From Trichoderma breve (lineage: Eukaryota > Ascomycota > Sordariomycetes > Hypocreales > Hypocreaceae), in NCBI RefSeq assembly GCF_028502605.1, contig NC_079234.1, positions 2,418,001 to 2,482,000 on the forward strand: a DNA stretch of 64,000 nucleotides. The letters run 5' to 3'. Below, one piece after another: positions 22,976 through 34,159 of the stretch. The position numbers were made by a program, and so were the translations under genes. Under the pieces are notes generated by a model. It saw nothing but the letters and a program-made list of their open reading frames with translations. It had not been told where the DNA came from and made no database searches. The first letter of the stretch is position 1. Each line of letters starts with the position of its first letter.

Positions 22976-23951
22976 TGATAACGGCGTCGATATGAACTTG
23001 TCCCCAGCAGAGAACTATAGTAGCCGCAAGGAACCTGAGATTGTTGTCGCCGTGCGTGATATGTCGAGTTGTTGGAATTGATGTTGATAGGGAGTGACAA
23101 CATTCAAATATCAATTATGGAACGCAGAGCTTGTCACTTCCTGCTGCTGCTTTTCTGGTCGCAGGGTAGCTTGGATCAATTAACGCGTCTAGCTTTGGGG
23201 GAGACGCGTTGGAAGAAACTCGATATATGCATAATCAATTGATGCATATCTCAATCTACCTTGAGGATATGAGTCTCTTATAAGTCCTTTGAAGAGGAGT
23301 AATAAATGACATAGACAAACACTGCTAAAATATATGCGATGCTGTCGATTGTAAACAATTATCTTTGTGATATTATCGCAATATTCACAATCTAGACCTG
23401 CGGAAGCGGAAGGAATGGGCCTGTTTGGTTTGAGCGAAGCACTGCCCAAAATGCCTTGTCAAAGAGCAATCAACACTTAACAACAATGGTAGAAAATGTA
23501 GTCACTATTCACTATTAATGACTAAAAAGCAAAGAAAATGGATATAAGATATTAGGAGCATTGATACAGTTAATAGAAAAAAAATATTTTGATTTAGTTA
23601 TACAGAGCATTCTGACGCATGCATGCGTGTATAAGGAGCAGACACCCGTTTGCCAGATGGGCCATAAAGGCAACTTGCATGCAAAATCTAGACTGATTCA
23701 CCGTATGGAGGTACCTAAGGTACCTGGTAATATGAACTCCAAGGCTCTTACCTTATTCACACACTCTCTCAGGGTCTTTCTCTCTTTTCATCTCGTCATT
23801 AGTGGTGCCTCAGGCTCTCCCTGCCAACGGGAAACAACTTAACTCAGCCTGCACCTGACTCTCTCGTGCTTGGATTTCTCTTCTCTTCATCCTCAATATT
23901 CCGGTTCTTTATCACTCTTCAAACCGTTTTGGCTCTCGGCAAACAGATATC
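22976..23951. other. Divergent intergenic region, orc1 and the 23952 gene
   Basis: This 976-bp spacer serves two divergent starts. It holds the paired ACGCGT elements near orc1, an AT-rich middle (23470-23620) and an imperfect GGTACC palindrome pair at 23709-23726. No gene is visible. Confidence 0.6.
23183..23209. promoter_or_regulatory. Paired MluI cell-cycle boxes (ACGCGT) upstream of orc1
   Basis: Perfect ACGCGT hexamers occur at 23183-23188 and 23204-23209. They are 21 bp apart (about two helical turns) and 208-234 bp upstream of the orc1 ATG. In yeasts the MBF complex (Mbp1/Swi6, Res/Cdc10) binds this sequence and drives G1/S transcription of DNA replication genes. Binding in this organism is inferred. 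Confidence 0.65.
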
Positions 23952-25699
23952 ATGAACAAAGGCAAGGGTCGAGCGACTCCATGGGTTCCCGTGGGGGACA
24001 GCCATCGCAATCATGGCAATCATGGCCATCATCAAAATCGACAGCCTCAGGGACCAAGGGATCAGTGGGGAGTAGCGAAGAAAATGGCAACCGCCAAAGC
24101 CCAGGTGAATGATAAGCGGCTGGAGGCGGTTACAAACAAAGAATCCTATCTTGGAGAGCCACCTACAGACCGAGAGTTGATACGAGTAAGTGATGCTATT
24201 ACCTCTCCCGTATTGTCCTTGTCAAGAGTGATTGTTCGAAAGCTGCTAACTCTTCTATGAGGCCCGACACGTGCTCGCTTCCTCCTGGGAAGTCTACCCT
24301 TTGGCACTTGAGGACCCAGCCATATTGGATGATATCCGTAAACAACGTCGCGTGTGGATTGTCAGAGTTAGAGATACCCAAGCCTGGGATATTTATAGTG
24401 AGTCGGCATCTGGTTTGCAAGAAGCTGTTCATGCAATCAACCAAATTGTGCACGACCTGCGCTTGCAAAAAGAGCTTCTTGCCACAGTGCTTGTCGTCCA
24501 GGAAAGCTCTAGAGTTACCGATGAGGCTCGCATATCAGTGGCCCCCAATTCAAGGCCCGAAGTCACAACACCGCTGTCTGGATCATCGGATATAAAAAGA
24601 ACTGCGGGAAAACTCCTCCGAGCCCTTCGCCCGCATCTCCTCAATTCCACAGAGTGCGCAATGAGTGTTGACTCTGAGCTCAGGATGCGTGTGAGTTTCG
24701 GGGAAGTAAAGGTGTTTGTGAAGCACAAGGGCACGAATAATGTGCTCACTTACGATGAATTTACGGAGGCGGCAAAGTCATTCTCAATTCGAGGAGGCAT
24801 TGGACTATTTGACAGGTAATCATTACATATCAGTCTCTTAGGGCATCCCTTGCTGATCAGACTTCAAGGTTGAACGAGCTCGAGCTCTCAAATCACGTTA
24901 TAAAGCATTTATTGGCCTTGGAAGGAGATAACGGCCTTCGATTGGATCATAATACCATAAGGCGAACGTATGCCTTGACATTGGGGCTGCAATGGAAAGA
25001 GGTATATGTAGAAGGCTGCGAGAATGGCAGTTTCGATACCTCCCGGGCAAAGATGGGCATTGCATGCCCTACCAAGTGGCTCAACTGGGTGATGGCCACC
25101 CCAGACATGTAAGCTACCCAAGGATCGTCGATTGCGCTCCCTGTATTAATCTAAAACGGTTTAGGAGACTTGATTGGGGCATCAGAGCAGATGCATACGA
25201 TTTTGAGAGTATACCAGACGGCATCGCCAAACTTATCAACGAGTTGCGTCTTAGACCGGCTACATACGAAGAAACGGGCGATTTTCTCAAACCGGGCGAG
25301 GTGATAGTCGGTCAAGCCGGGCCGTGGAAAGACAAAATATCGGAAACTCGCCTGAAGACGACGTTCGCTGTCGAACTTCATGGCACTCCATATATGCTAG
25401 AGGTAAGCATAACCCAGATCTGGAAGGGGCTCAAGACGAAATCGCAGGCAAAAATGGCGTGGGGCATTCAGCTTTATGGCAAGCACTGGGATTCGGCCAC
25501 GAACCAGGTGAATCCGCATACGAGGAGGAAGGACTGGGGAGAGGGACAGAAGAATGTTTGGGTTGGCACTGATCCAGACCTAGGGAGGAGGTTCCAAAGC
25601 TTCCTTGAAGTCGTTTTGCAGCTCCAGCAGCATGTGGAGGATGTGCCACCCTTGGTCTTGGAGGAAGACGAAGATCTCCCAACCGTGGCTAATGAGTAG
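23952..25699 (+). CDS. Uncharacterised protein, 520 aa, possible KH-like N-terminal domain
   Basis: Exons are 23952-24185, 24262-24815, 24869-25108 and 25165-25699. All have GT-AG borders and intact frame; introns are 53-76 nt. The first 40 residues are Gly/His/Asn/Gln-rich and look disordered. Residues about 80-160 pair a strand (RVWIVRVRD) with a following helix (SASGLQEAVHAINQIVHDL), which faintly resembles a KH RNA-binding fold. The rest is a well-ordered alpha/beta region with blocks such as LTLGLQWKEVYVEG, IACPTKWLNWVMATPDMRL and WGIRADAYD, which I associate with a fungal family of unknown function. The name is not certain and no catalytic motif is obvious. The Ser/Glu-rich C-terminus is short. 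A role in RNA binding would be speculation. Confidence 0.82.
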
Positions 25700-25806
25700 G
25701 TTCACAACCGGGGCTGTCTAGTTGTGTGAGGATTGTAATCAATGATCAGATGGACGCGCAAGGTAATTCTTTTATTCAATTTTTTTTGTCTCCCGGGCTG
25801 TACTTT

Positions 25807-26603
25807 TCAACTTTGACCTTCTGCTGCTTGGCTGGCCATAATCTTGTTCCGTAGAACTGTCAAGAACCCAACGTTAGTAACCATAGGACGAGTGATTCGA
25901 CATGGGTAAGGAGACATACCCTCTTCTATTGTGCGAACGTTCATTTGTTTCCTCTGAACAATGGCCTCGAGCTCCTTTAAGCTATTGCCAACCTCCTTTA
26001 CTTTTGCATCGTAGAATTTCTCGGCCGATTTTAGTTTCTGTCGAATGTCAGGTTTCCGTCCCTTGAGCCAGGTAGTAAAAAACAGGTATAGCAACCTTTT
26101 CAATCATGAACCCTGTACCCACGTCCACCAAGACGGTATCGGTGCTCGTCAACTCGCCGCTGACATAGAGAGAGTTGGTCAACGGGACCAAAACCGATTT
26201 CGAGCCTGTTTGTATCGCCACTTTAGCTTTTGTTTCCCTCTTCTCTTGCTTCCCCTCCCCTTTTCGTCTGTTTGCGATACCCCCATTGAATCGACGACTA
26301 TGGATTGATGTATGATGTACCTTGGCTATCGGCGGCTCGGGCCTGTACGCATCGGAGGCATTCCTTGAACTTGTTCTGGGCGCCGTGGAGCTGGGCGAAG
26401 GAGCTGGTCAGGTGCTCGAGTTCCTCTTCGAGCTGCTTCTTGACCTGCGCGAGCTGCTGGGGCTCGAGAGTGTCGAGATTGACTAAACGTTACAAAAGGC
26501 AGGCGGTCAGCGCTATTGCACAGCTTCAAAGCAACGAGAATGAAGGGGGGAAAAGCAGGGGAGAGTTTGAGGCCTTACTGGTCTCTGACTGGTTGCTCGA
26601 CAT
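25807..26603 (-). CDS. PFD5: Prefoldin subunit 5 (154 aa)
   Basis: There are five minus-strand exons: 26603-26579 (25 nt), 26482-26321, 26205-26096, 26037-25920 and 25856-25807. Frame is kept across all four GT-AG introns. The N-terminal helix (LDTLEPQQLAQVKKQLEEEL) and QLHGAQNKFKECLRCV match prefoldin alpha-type subunit 5 (yeast Gim5). A beta hairpin (VLVPLTNSLYVSGEL, TVLVDVGTGFMIEK) and the C-terminal helix (AEKFYDAKVKEVGNSLKELE) follow. Prefoldin is the cytosolic six-subunit jellyfish chaperone that hands unfolded actin and tubulin to the CCT chaperonin. Length is exactly in the family's usual range. It converges on the 23952 gene with a 107-bp spacer. Confidence 0.95.
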
Positions 26604-26897
26604 GGCTGCTCGTGTGTCGATGTTTCGGCGCCTGAGAAAGCTTGGGGCGAGCTGGAGGTTTAGAGATGAGCCCCTCCATGCACCACTACGGCGGATGACT
26701 TTAGAGGGGCTGGCGATCCTTGTAACGAGGACGTGGAATTTACGACACTTTAGACAGGCATTATATTATGAATTTTTAATCAATTTCATGTGTAATGTAT
26801 ATAATCAAATTTTTAATTGTTTTTATTTATTTATCTAATTTTTTTCTTTTTAGTCGGACCGGATTGGAGAGGTGTTGACATTTATCGCTGGATGTTA

Positions 26898-28984
26898 TTA
26901 TAGCCGTTCCAGCAAAGCCGCCAGATATTGGGGTACATCTTCTGCCTTTACATTCTCCTTCACCGAAAGCCTCCTGCATTGCACTTCGCAGACGCCATTT
27001 TCTCTCCAGGCCTTTCCAAGAACAATTACAACAGGATAGCCCGTCATATCTGCGTCCTGCATCTTCCATCCAAATGCTTCCTTGCGGTCATCCAAAACAA
27101 TGTCCAGTCCTGCACCAGCGCCTTCATGTTTTGCTAATGTATCGTAAAACTCCAACGTCTGCTCATTGACTCCAGATGTTGGAATCATGACGACCTCAAA
27201 GGGTGCAATAGCTCGTGGCCAATTGAGTCCTTTATCATCCGCCATTTGTTCTGCCACAGCACCGAGAATGCGAGAAACGCCAATGCCGAAGCAGCCCATC
27301 TGGACTGGAACTTGGACTCCTGGGTTTTGTGGGAGTGCTACAGATGCCTCCAAAGGCTCTGAGTAGCGTGTTCCGAGAAGAAAAGTGTGACCTAGCTCCA
27401 ATGCGCGATGGATCTCAAGCTTCCCTGCATCACAACGAGGGCAGCCATCACCGTCGATGATGCGCAAAAGGTTGAGATCCCCGCCGTCTGTTGTCTGTGA
27501 TATTGATGATTGCTGAATTTGGTCACCCGCGAGATCTGCAGGAAAGAGAGGGAGGTCGCCGTGAAGATCCTCAAAAGCTGTTGCAAGTCTTGAATCAATG
27601 ACGTTCAGTAGCTGGAGCTCTCCACTATGCCCATCTGCCTGTTGAACGGCCTCTTTCCAGAATGATACGGCGTCACTAACGCTGGTATCAAGTTCGGGAA
27701 CGACAGATTTGACAGCATGAATATTATAAACGTCTCCAGATGGCGAGTTTCCCAGACGCGGGTACCACACATTTACAAGTGTCTTTCTGTCGTCTGTAAT
27801 GCCGCGCCAAATGCCAAAGGATGAAGATGAAATAACGTCGGCAAGCTGCCCGGGTGACCGAGCCGCAGCTACTTCGTCGTTGGCGGTATAGCCACAGCTG
27901 TTGCAGGATGCGACAGTGTCCTCTCCAATGGCATGAGAAAGGTGATATTCGTGGCTATGCTCTCCGCCCATGTCTCCTGAGCTGGCCTCAGCTACCAATA
28001 TGGGCAGCTTCAAGTCGGCGAAGAAGGCACTGTAGGCGGCGGCGACGTCGCGATAAGTATCAACGGCATTTTCAACCGTCAAATCAAATGTATATAGATC
28101 CTTCATGATAAATTCACGAGATCGTAGTAAACCGTGCCTAGGGCGGATCTCATCTCGATATTTTCGTGCTATAAAGATCAGTAAGGAGTTGCACATGAGG
28201 AGTGAATGAAACTGGTCAAGGGCTCGTACTGATTTGGTACAGCTTGAGAGGCAAGTCTTTGTAAGATTTCAAAGTGCTGGCCACAAGGGACGTGATCTCT
28301 TCTTCATGTGTGGGTGACAGCATGATGGGTACTTCTTTGCGGTCATGGAGTCGAAAGAGCTGGTGCCGTGTTAGTAAAATGCATCTCATTCCCTTGCGAA
28401 CGCCGATTTACCTCAGAAGAGACTTTATCTAGGCGGCCACTTTTGCGCCATAGCTCTTCAGTTGTGAGGGTTGAGAGGGCCAGTTTAGAGGCTCCTAAGA
28501 AGAAATGAGTCAAACCATCACCTTAGAACTGCGTGGTGATTAGACTCACCCAGATTTTGCATATGCTTATCAACGAGGCGCTCAATCTTATCTTGGACAC
28601 GCAGTCCCAATGGAAGAAGTTGGAAAACTCCAGATTGTGCCTGGAAAATTGGTTTAAATTAGCAAAACTATCCTGCACAGCGTCAGATCATCAACTGAGG
28701 TGAGGTCGGCTTACCTGACGTAGAAATCCAGCTCGGATGAGCTTGCCATGACCAGCTATGAACAGTTAGCCTGGCAATTCCTCAAGCTGATGGAAGAAAT
28801 ATGCCATACTTTCTCCCTCAGTGGCCGAGACGCCGCCAGTGGGAACCCATATCTTGGACAGCGTTGATCTCAGCCGTATAGACTGAGCAAAAAGAGGCTG
28901 TGAAAATGCTCGGATGGGATTCGAGCTACGAACGCCCTTTAGCGGGCGAAGTCCGCCTTGATAGACCAAGGCTGGAGCACGCAT
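26898..28984 (-). CDS. AIM10: Mitochondrial prolyl-tRNA synthetase, class II (596 aa)
   Basis: There are six minus-strand exons: 28984-28810, 28755-28715, 28640-28550, 28494-28412, 28359-28230 and 28168-26898. All are in frame with GT-AG borders. The first about 45 residues are Arg/Ser-rich with few acids, a likely mitochondrial leader. An in-frame ATG 21 nt further upstream (29005) is possible. Class II motif 1 lies around [18 protein letters not shown]. The TXE-type loop is PTHEEEI. Motif 2 is [16 protein letters not shown], and motif 3 [15 protein letters not shown] shortened insertion domain separates motifs 2 and 3, and the anticodon-binding domain closes the protein. It charges mitochondrial tRNA-Pro. 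It shares a 302-bp divergent promoter with mak21. Confidence 0.94.
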
Positions 28985-29286
28985 GTTTAGTGAGTAGTAA
29001 AACAATTCATTCTAAACTTTTACATTATTTTTGAATGAGTGATAACAATGCAATAATCGCACCTCGTACGAGGTGAGACTTTCACCAATGAGAGACCCTG
29101 TGTTAGGTTCAAGACAATTCAGACGGCGGTTCCTTAAGCGCATGGCGCTAACAGCAGACGCGATAGGCGCTACTGAAATCTGCGCGGGCCGATAAGATAA
29201 GCAGCTTTCAAAAAAATTACTTGCGTCGCATCCAGAAATTTGATGCAGCCGATTTCTACTACAACACACTCGGCAGCATTTTCACC
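28985..29286. promoter_or_regulatory. Bidirectional promoter of mitochondrial ProRS and mak21, with tandem GATA
   Basis: This 302-bp divergent spacer contains GATAAGATAAG at 29191-29201, two head-to-tail GATA cores about 90 bp upstream of the mak21 ATG. A CCTCGTACGAGG palindrome lies near 29062. GATA factors of filamentous fungi bind such sites, but their use here is inference. Confidence 0.45.
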
Positions 29287-32200
29287 ATGGCCAAGCACTC
29301 AAAAAAGGCCAAAGGGCCCCAGCGCTCTGAAAACGATGCGGCCAAGCTCAAAAATGGATTGAGTGAGCTCACTACTCAGATTCAGGAGAAATTGAACGGC
29401 AATCCCTACAACAAGCGAAAGAATCCGCCTACGGAAGCCTCTGGCAAGCAGAAGCAGCGAAAGCAGCGCGATTCCGAGGGTGCACCGCCCGCGAAAAGCA
29501 CCAAGGCCGAGGAAGAGGCTTTGCTGGCAGAAATCAAAGCCCTGGGAGGCGACGAGGAAGATTGGCGTCTGATCAATGAAGTCGGTTCCGATGATGAAGC
29601 AGTCGCTTCGGAGTCAAAGGCGCCAGTAGACAAGCGTCTGAAAGAGGAGCTGGCAGCTCTATCTAAAGAACTTGGCTTTGCTGGTCTTGCGCCGGTTGAT
29701 GCTAGCGATGACGAAGAAGAGGAAGAAGGCGATCAGGAGGAGGAAGACGAGGGGGAAGATTCCGACGACGATGTCAGCATAGACGATGGCAAGAACAAGA
29801 ACCAGAACCAGAACAACAACAAAACCAAGAAGGAATCAAAAGAAAAAGGCCCCGTTGAAAATGATATGCGACGTGTCGAAGGCTTGGTAAGTCGATATCC
29901 TCGAGTCTCAACGGCATCTCTGACAACTAACTCAGTGAACTAGATTTTCGAGCCGCGCGCAGACTGGCATGCTGCTAGACTAGCCCAGCTACCCGGACCT
30001 ACAGTGGATGACATTGGCCCGTTCATGTCGGCCATCAACTCCTTGAAGGAGCACGGAAAATATCTCTTGGAGACGGAGGCGGCTAAATACAGAACAACCA
30101 TTTTTGCATCCTCGTCTCACAAGTTCCTTGCCACTATCATGACGTCTGGTACCCTTACAGACAAGGTTTCCGCTCTTACCTTGGCCTGTCAAGAGTCTCC
30201 CGTTCACAACATTCGCGCATTCGACACCCTGATGAATCTGGCTTCGAAGAAGAGCCGAGCACAAGCCATTGGAGCTATAGGAGCACTCGTGGATATGCTT
30301 GGCCCCGGCACGCTCTTACCATCGGATCGACGATTGAGAACCTTTCAGGCTCAGCCAGGCCTTTTAGGCTCACTCCAACGAGCTTCTGCCAAAATCTGGG
30401 CCCCAAGCCAACCTTTGCCCGGCAAAATTACGCAAGCGCACTTAATATCTTGGGCATACGAAGACTGGTTAAAGGAAACTTATTTCAAAATCATTCAACT
30501 CTTGGAAATCTGGTGTTCCGATGAGATTGAATATTCTAGAATGAGGGCCGTCGATTTCGTCTATGCCTTGTTAAAGGATAAGCCGGAGCAAGAGTCGAAC
30601 CTTTTAACTCTACTCGTCAACAAGCTGGGTGATCGTGACCGAAAGATTTCGTCGCGGGCGTCATATCTCCTCCTACAGCTGCAAAACTCACACCCTGGTA
30701 TGAAGCCGGTTATCGTACGAACGGTGGAACAAGAGATTCTACTTCGACCCTCGCAGGACCATCGTTCACGCTACTATGCCATCAACACCCTTAACCAAAC
30801 GATCCTTTCAAACAAGGAGCCGGCTGTAGCTGAGTCTTTACTTCGTATCTATTTCGACCTTTTTGCCACAATACTCAAGACAGGAAAGCTTGGCATGCCG
30901 ATAGAAGAGGAATCTAGCAAGCCCCAGAAAGGACAGAAGCCTGGCAAGGGCGCGTCAAACGGAAAGCCAGCTAACCAGACAAAGCCATCAGCCGCTTCTG
31001 TCCCAGAGACTGAGGCAGCTGATAAGCTTGTTTCTGCTCTGTTGACCGGTGTCAACCGTGCCGCACCATTTGTCGGCACTAATGACATGGTGTAAGTGTC
31101 CATCCAAAGCAGCTACAGTAGAATTGTGTGAAGATTGCTAACTTGTTCATAGTATGGAGCGTCATCTCGACACGCTGTTCAAGATTGCGCACTCTTCCAA
31201 CTTCAACACTGGCATCCAAGCTTTGCTGCTCATTCAACACCTCTCCTCTGCCAGAAATCTTGGCAGCGACCGTTTCTACAGGACTCTGTACGAGTCGCTA
31301 CTTGACCCCCGTCTCATGACCTCTTCAAAACAAGCGCTCTACTTGAACTTGCTTCTCCGGGCACTGAAGAACGATGTTGACGTGCGAAGAGTCAAGGCTT
31401 TTGCCAAGCGAATGCTGCAGGTGGCGGGTCTTCATCAGCCCCCCTTTATTTGTGGCTTGCTCTATGTCATTTCTCATCTCAGACAAACATTCCCTGACCT
31501 CTCAACTTTGGTTGAGTCGCCCGAAGAATCCGTATTTGATGATGAAGAGCCTGAAAATCGACCGACGTACGATGGACGCAAACGAAATCCAGAGCACAGC
31601 AACGCCCACCGAAGTTGCCTGTGGGAAGTGGTATGTTCGAGTTCTCTACGAGATAATAATGTTGTCAATATCTAACTGCCGCCTTAGGTTCCAATTCAAA
31701 GTCACTTCCACCCTGCCGTCAGCAAGTTTGCTTCTTCGTTGATGGACAGAAACCAGAAAATGCTGAAGCCCGATATGGAGAGCCACAGTCTTATCAGATT
31801 CTTGGACAAGTTTGTGTACAGAAACGCAAAGACCACGGATGCACGTGGTGCATCCATTATGCAGCCTCTCAAGGCCGCCAAGGATATTGGAGACATCTGG
31901 CTGGGTAGCGGACGGACCAGCTCGTCCACAACCCAGGTCAACTCGGCTGCATTCTGGAACAAGAAAGCAGAGGACGTTGCTGCCGAGGACGTCTTCTTCC
32001 ACAAATACTTCCAGCAAATCGCCAAGGAGGGCAAGGAGACTACGAAGAAGGCAGCTGCAGGTGGCGAAGACGATGAAGGCGATGCGGAAGAGGACGAGAT
32101 CTGGAAGGCGTTGGTCAATGCTCAACCTGATATTGACGAAGATGCCTCCGATGCTGGCTTTGACGATATGGATGATCTGGACATGGGATCTGATGAGGAT

Positions 32201-32446
32201 GATTCACCTGCCTTGTCACTCGATGGCGATGATGATGAGGATGAGGATGATGTTAGTGTGGAATTCGGTGACGACTCAGAGGAAGAAGGCTCAGATGACG
32301 ATGATTTGGTCGCTCCAGACGTGCCTGATGAAGACGAGGAGAAGGGAGACAAGCGCAAGGCTAGAAGAAAGATGCTCAGGGGTCTGCCTACGTTTGCGTC
32401 GGTGGACGACTATGCAGAGCTTTTGGCGGGAGACGATGACTTGTAG
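29287..32446 (+). CDS. MAK21: Mak21/Noc1 ribosome biogenesis protein, CBF family (994 aa)
   Basis: Exons are 29287-29886, 29944-31091, 31153-31630 and 31688-32446, all in frame with GT-AG borders. The first 200 residues are Lys-rich, then strongly acidic and Asn/Lys-rich. The middle is an alpha-helical HEAT-like region (DKVSALTLACQESPVHN, RMRAVDFVYALLKDKPEQ, ISSRASYLLLQLQ). The CBF/Mak21 domain is at about residues 595-680 (ALLLIQHLSSARN, FYRTLYESLLDPRL, QALYLNLLLRAL), followed by the conserved LWEVVPIQSHFHPAVSKFA. The C-terminus has long Asp/Glu runs. Noc1 pairs with Noc2 on early nucleolar pre-60S particles and escorts large-subunit assembly. Length fits the family. Confidence 0.95.
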
Positions 32447-33137
32447 AATAGACAAAAAGCAGATTACGTGTAATAAGGAATCAAAATCGGGCCTGGAAGG
32501 CGGCGATAATACAGGAAATATGTTTATTGGCCAGTCTACAAAGGCGCACTTGTGTATTAGAGCTTCAAAGAGGTGTAAGTGATACCTGAAGTGCACCAGT
32601 AAAGTCTGCAGTGATGTTTCCTCGTGGCTTGGGGCGAATGTCACTCTTGACACTATGCCATCACCATGGGACCAAACAAGGGAAAACCACGGGATTCTCG
32701 AAGCCTTGCCGATTTGATTTGGATGCAACCATGATGAATAAAAGTGACACTCACACGGGAAGGAAATGTCCGATCCGAAGCCACGGTGTGTCTGACACAA
32801 CAAGAGCGCATGAAAATATCCGAGGCTTTCGCTGCCCGAACTCGGATACGCCGATGGAGCCAAAGCGCGGGCTTGGCTAGAATCGGGATACCGGACCGCT
32901 GATAAGAGCCGTATCAGTTTATCTTATCGGCGCATACTGTACATACATTATTATGCCGGTGAGGATTATAAAGGCGTGATGGTGTGGTCGGTCCCTTTTT
33001 TTGCCTCGGCAATTATACGTTCTTTTTTTTTGTTGGGCCTTTCACCTGGTTTTGTTTCTAATTTCTTCGTGTTTGTTTTCTGTTGTAGAGGAGAAGCGTG
33101 AAGATAGGAGAGAATAGAGAGAGGCAATTGCACGGAA
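32447..33137. other. Intergenic region, mak21 to thioesterase
   Basis: This 691-bp spacer lies between tandem genes. It holds GATA sites, including GCCGATAAGATAA on the minus strand at 32919-32931, and a CT/T-rich leader (32990-33080) before the thioesterase start. No gene is seen. Confidence 0.55.
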
Positions 33138-34159
33138 ATGTTTAGCCAACACGTTGCCCGTGGCGGGCGTCGCATCGGCCAGATGGCTCGAAGCGGCCAA
33201 CATCCGTCACTTGCTGCGCTCAGAGGAGCTGCTCAACGACGATGCTATGCTGAGGCTGCACAAGGTATGCTTTCTTGTGGATTGTCTTAATCTCTGCTTC
33301 TAGACCAGATGCGGACAGCGAGAAGAAGAAGATCGTGCTAACGTCTGAGTTGTTTTCCACCACTATAGCCGCCCCCAAGGGACGTATCGGTCGAGGCCTC
33401 GGGCTGCTCCTGTATGGCGTTGCATTTAGCGGTCTTGGAGCAGCAGCTACATTCTATTCGATGGTACAAAAGGGCTTTGCCTCGTTCACCGACGCCGAGT
33501 CAGCCAAACTGTTTGTCCCCGACAGCGACGAGCTGCAGCAAATCGAAGAAACAATCAACAAACACCCGCTCGTCCAAGAGCTGCGATCACGACCAGAGTT
33601 CAAAGAGTCACGACCGCACCTGAAGATGTCGAGCGAGGTCCGCAGCCGCACCCTCACAGGCGGCGCCCTGCAAGGCGACGGCATGATCATGGTGCCCCCC
33701 GTCGCTTTCATCGAGGACGGCGGCAAGTCCATCGTCAGCGTCACGTACATTGGCGACAAACTATGCGGCCACCCGGGCCTCGTGCACGGCGGCCTGCTGG
33801 CGACGATGCTGGACGAGGGGTTGGCGAGGGGCTGCTTCGACGCGCTGCCGCACAAGATTGCCGTGACGGCGAGCCTGGAGATTAATTATCGCAAGCCGAC
33901 GCAGGCCAACAGCTTCCTGGTGCTGCGCGGCAAGACGGTCAAGGTCGAGGGGCGCAAGGCGTGGGCCGAGGGATGCATCGAGACGTTGCCTGCGCCGGGC
34001 GAGAAGCCCGTCACTTTGGTCGAGGCGAAGGGATTGTTCATTTCTCCCAAGTATGCGGCGGTAAGTTTTTCTCCTGGTTCTTGTGTCTCAGATATGCATT
34101 TGTAAGGCTTACTGTGGCTGACAATCTTATTTACACAGCTGATGCCTCGAATCACCTAA
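33138..34159 (+). CDS. HotDog-fold thioesterase (THEM4/PaaI-like), probably mitochondrial (279 aa)
   Basis: Exons are 33138-33264, 33369-34060 and 34139-34159. The last exon encodes only LMPRIT. Residues 1-40 are rich in Arg, Gln and Ala with almost no acids, a likely mitochondrial leader. A hydrophobic segment follows at about 52-75 (LGLLLYGVAFSGLGAAATFY), a possible membrane anchor. The HotDog domain carries CGHPGLVHGGLLATMLDEGL near residue 175, the hallmark helix with the acidic catalytic residue, and then strands LEINYRKPTQANSFLVLRG and KAWAEGCIETL. The family hydrolyses acyl-CoA thioesters. The exact substrate cannot be read from the sequence. Confidence 0.9.
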
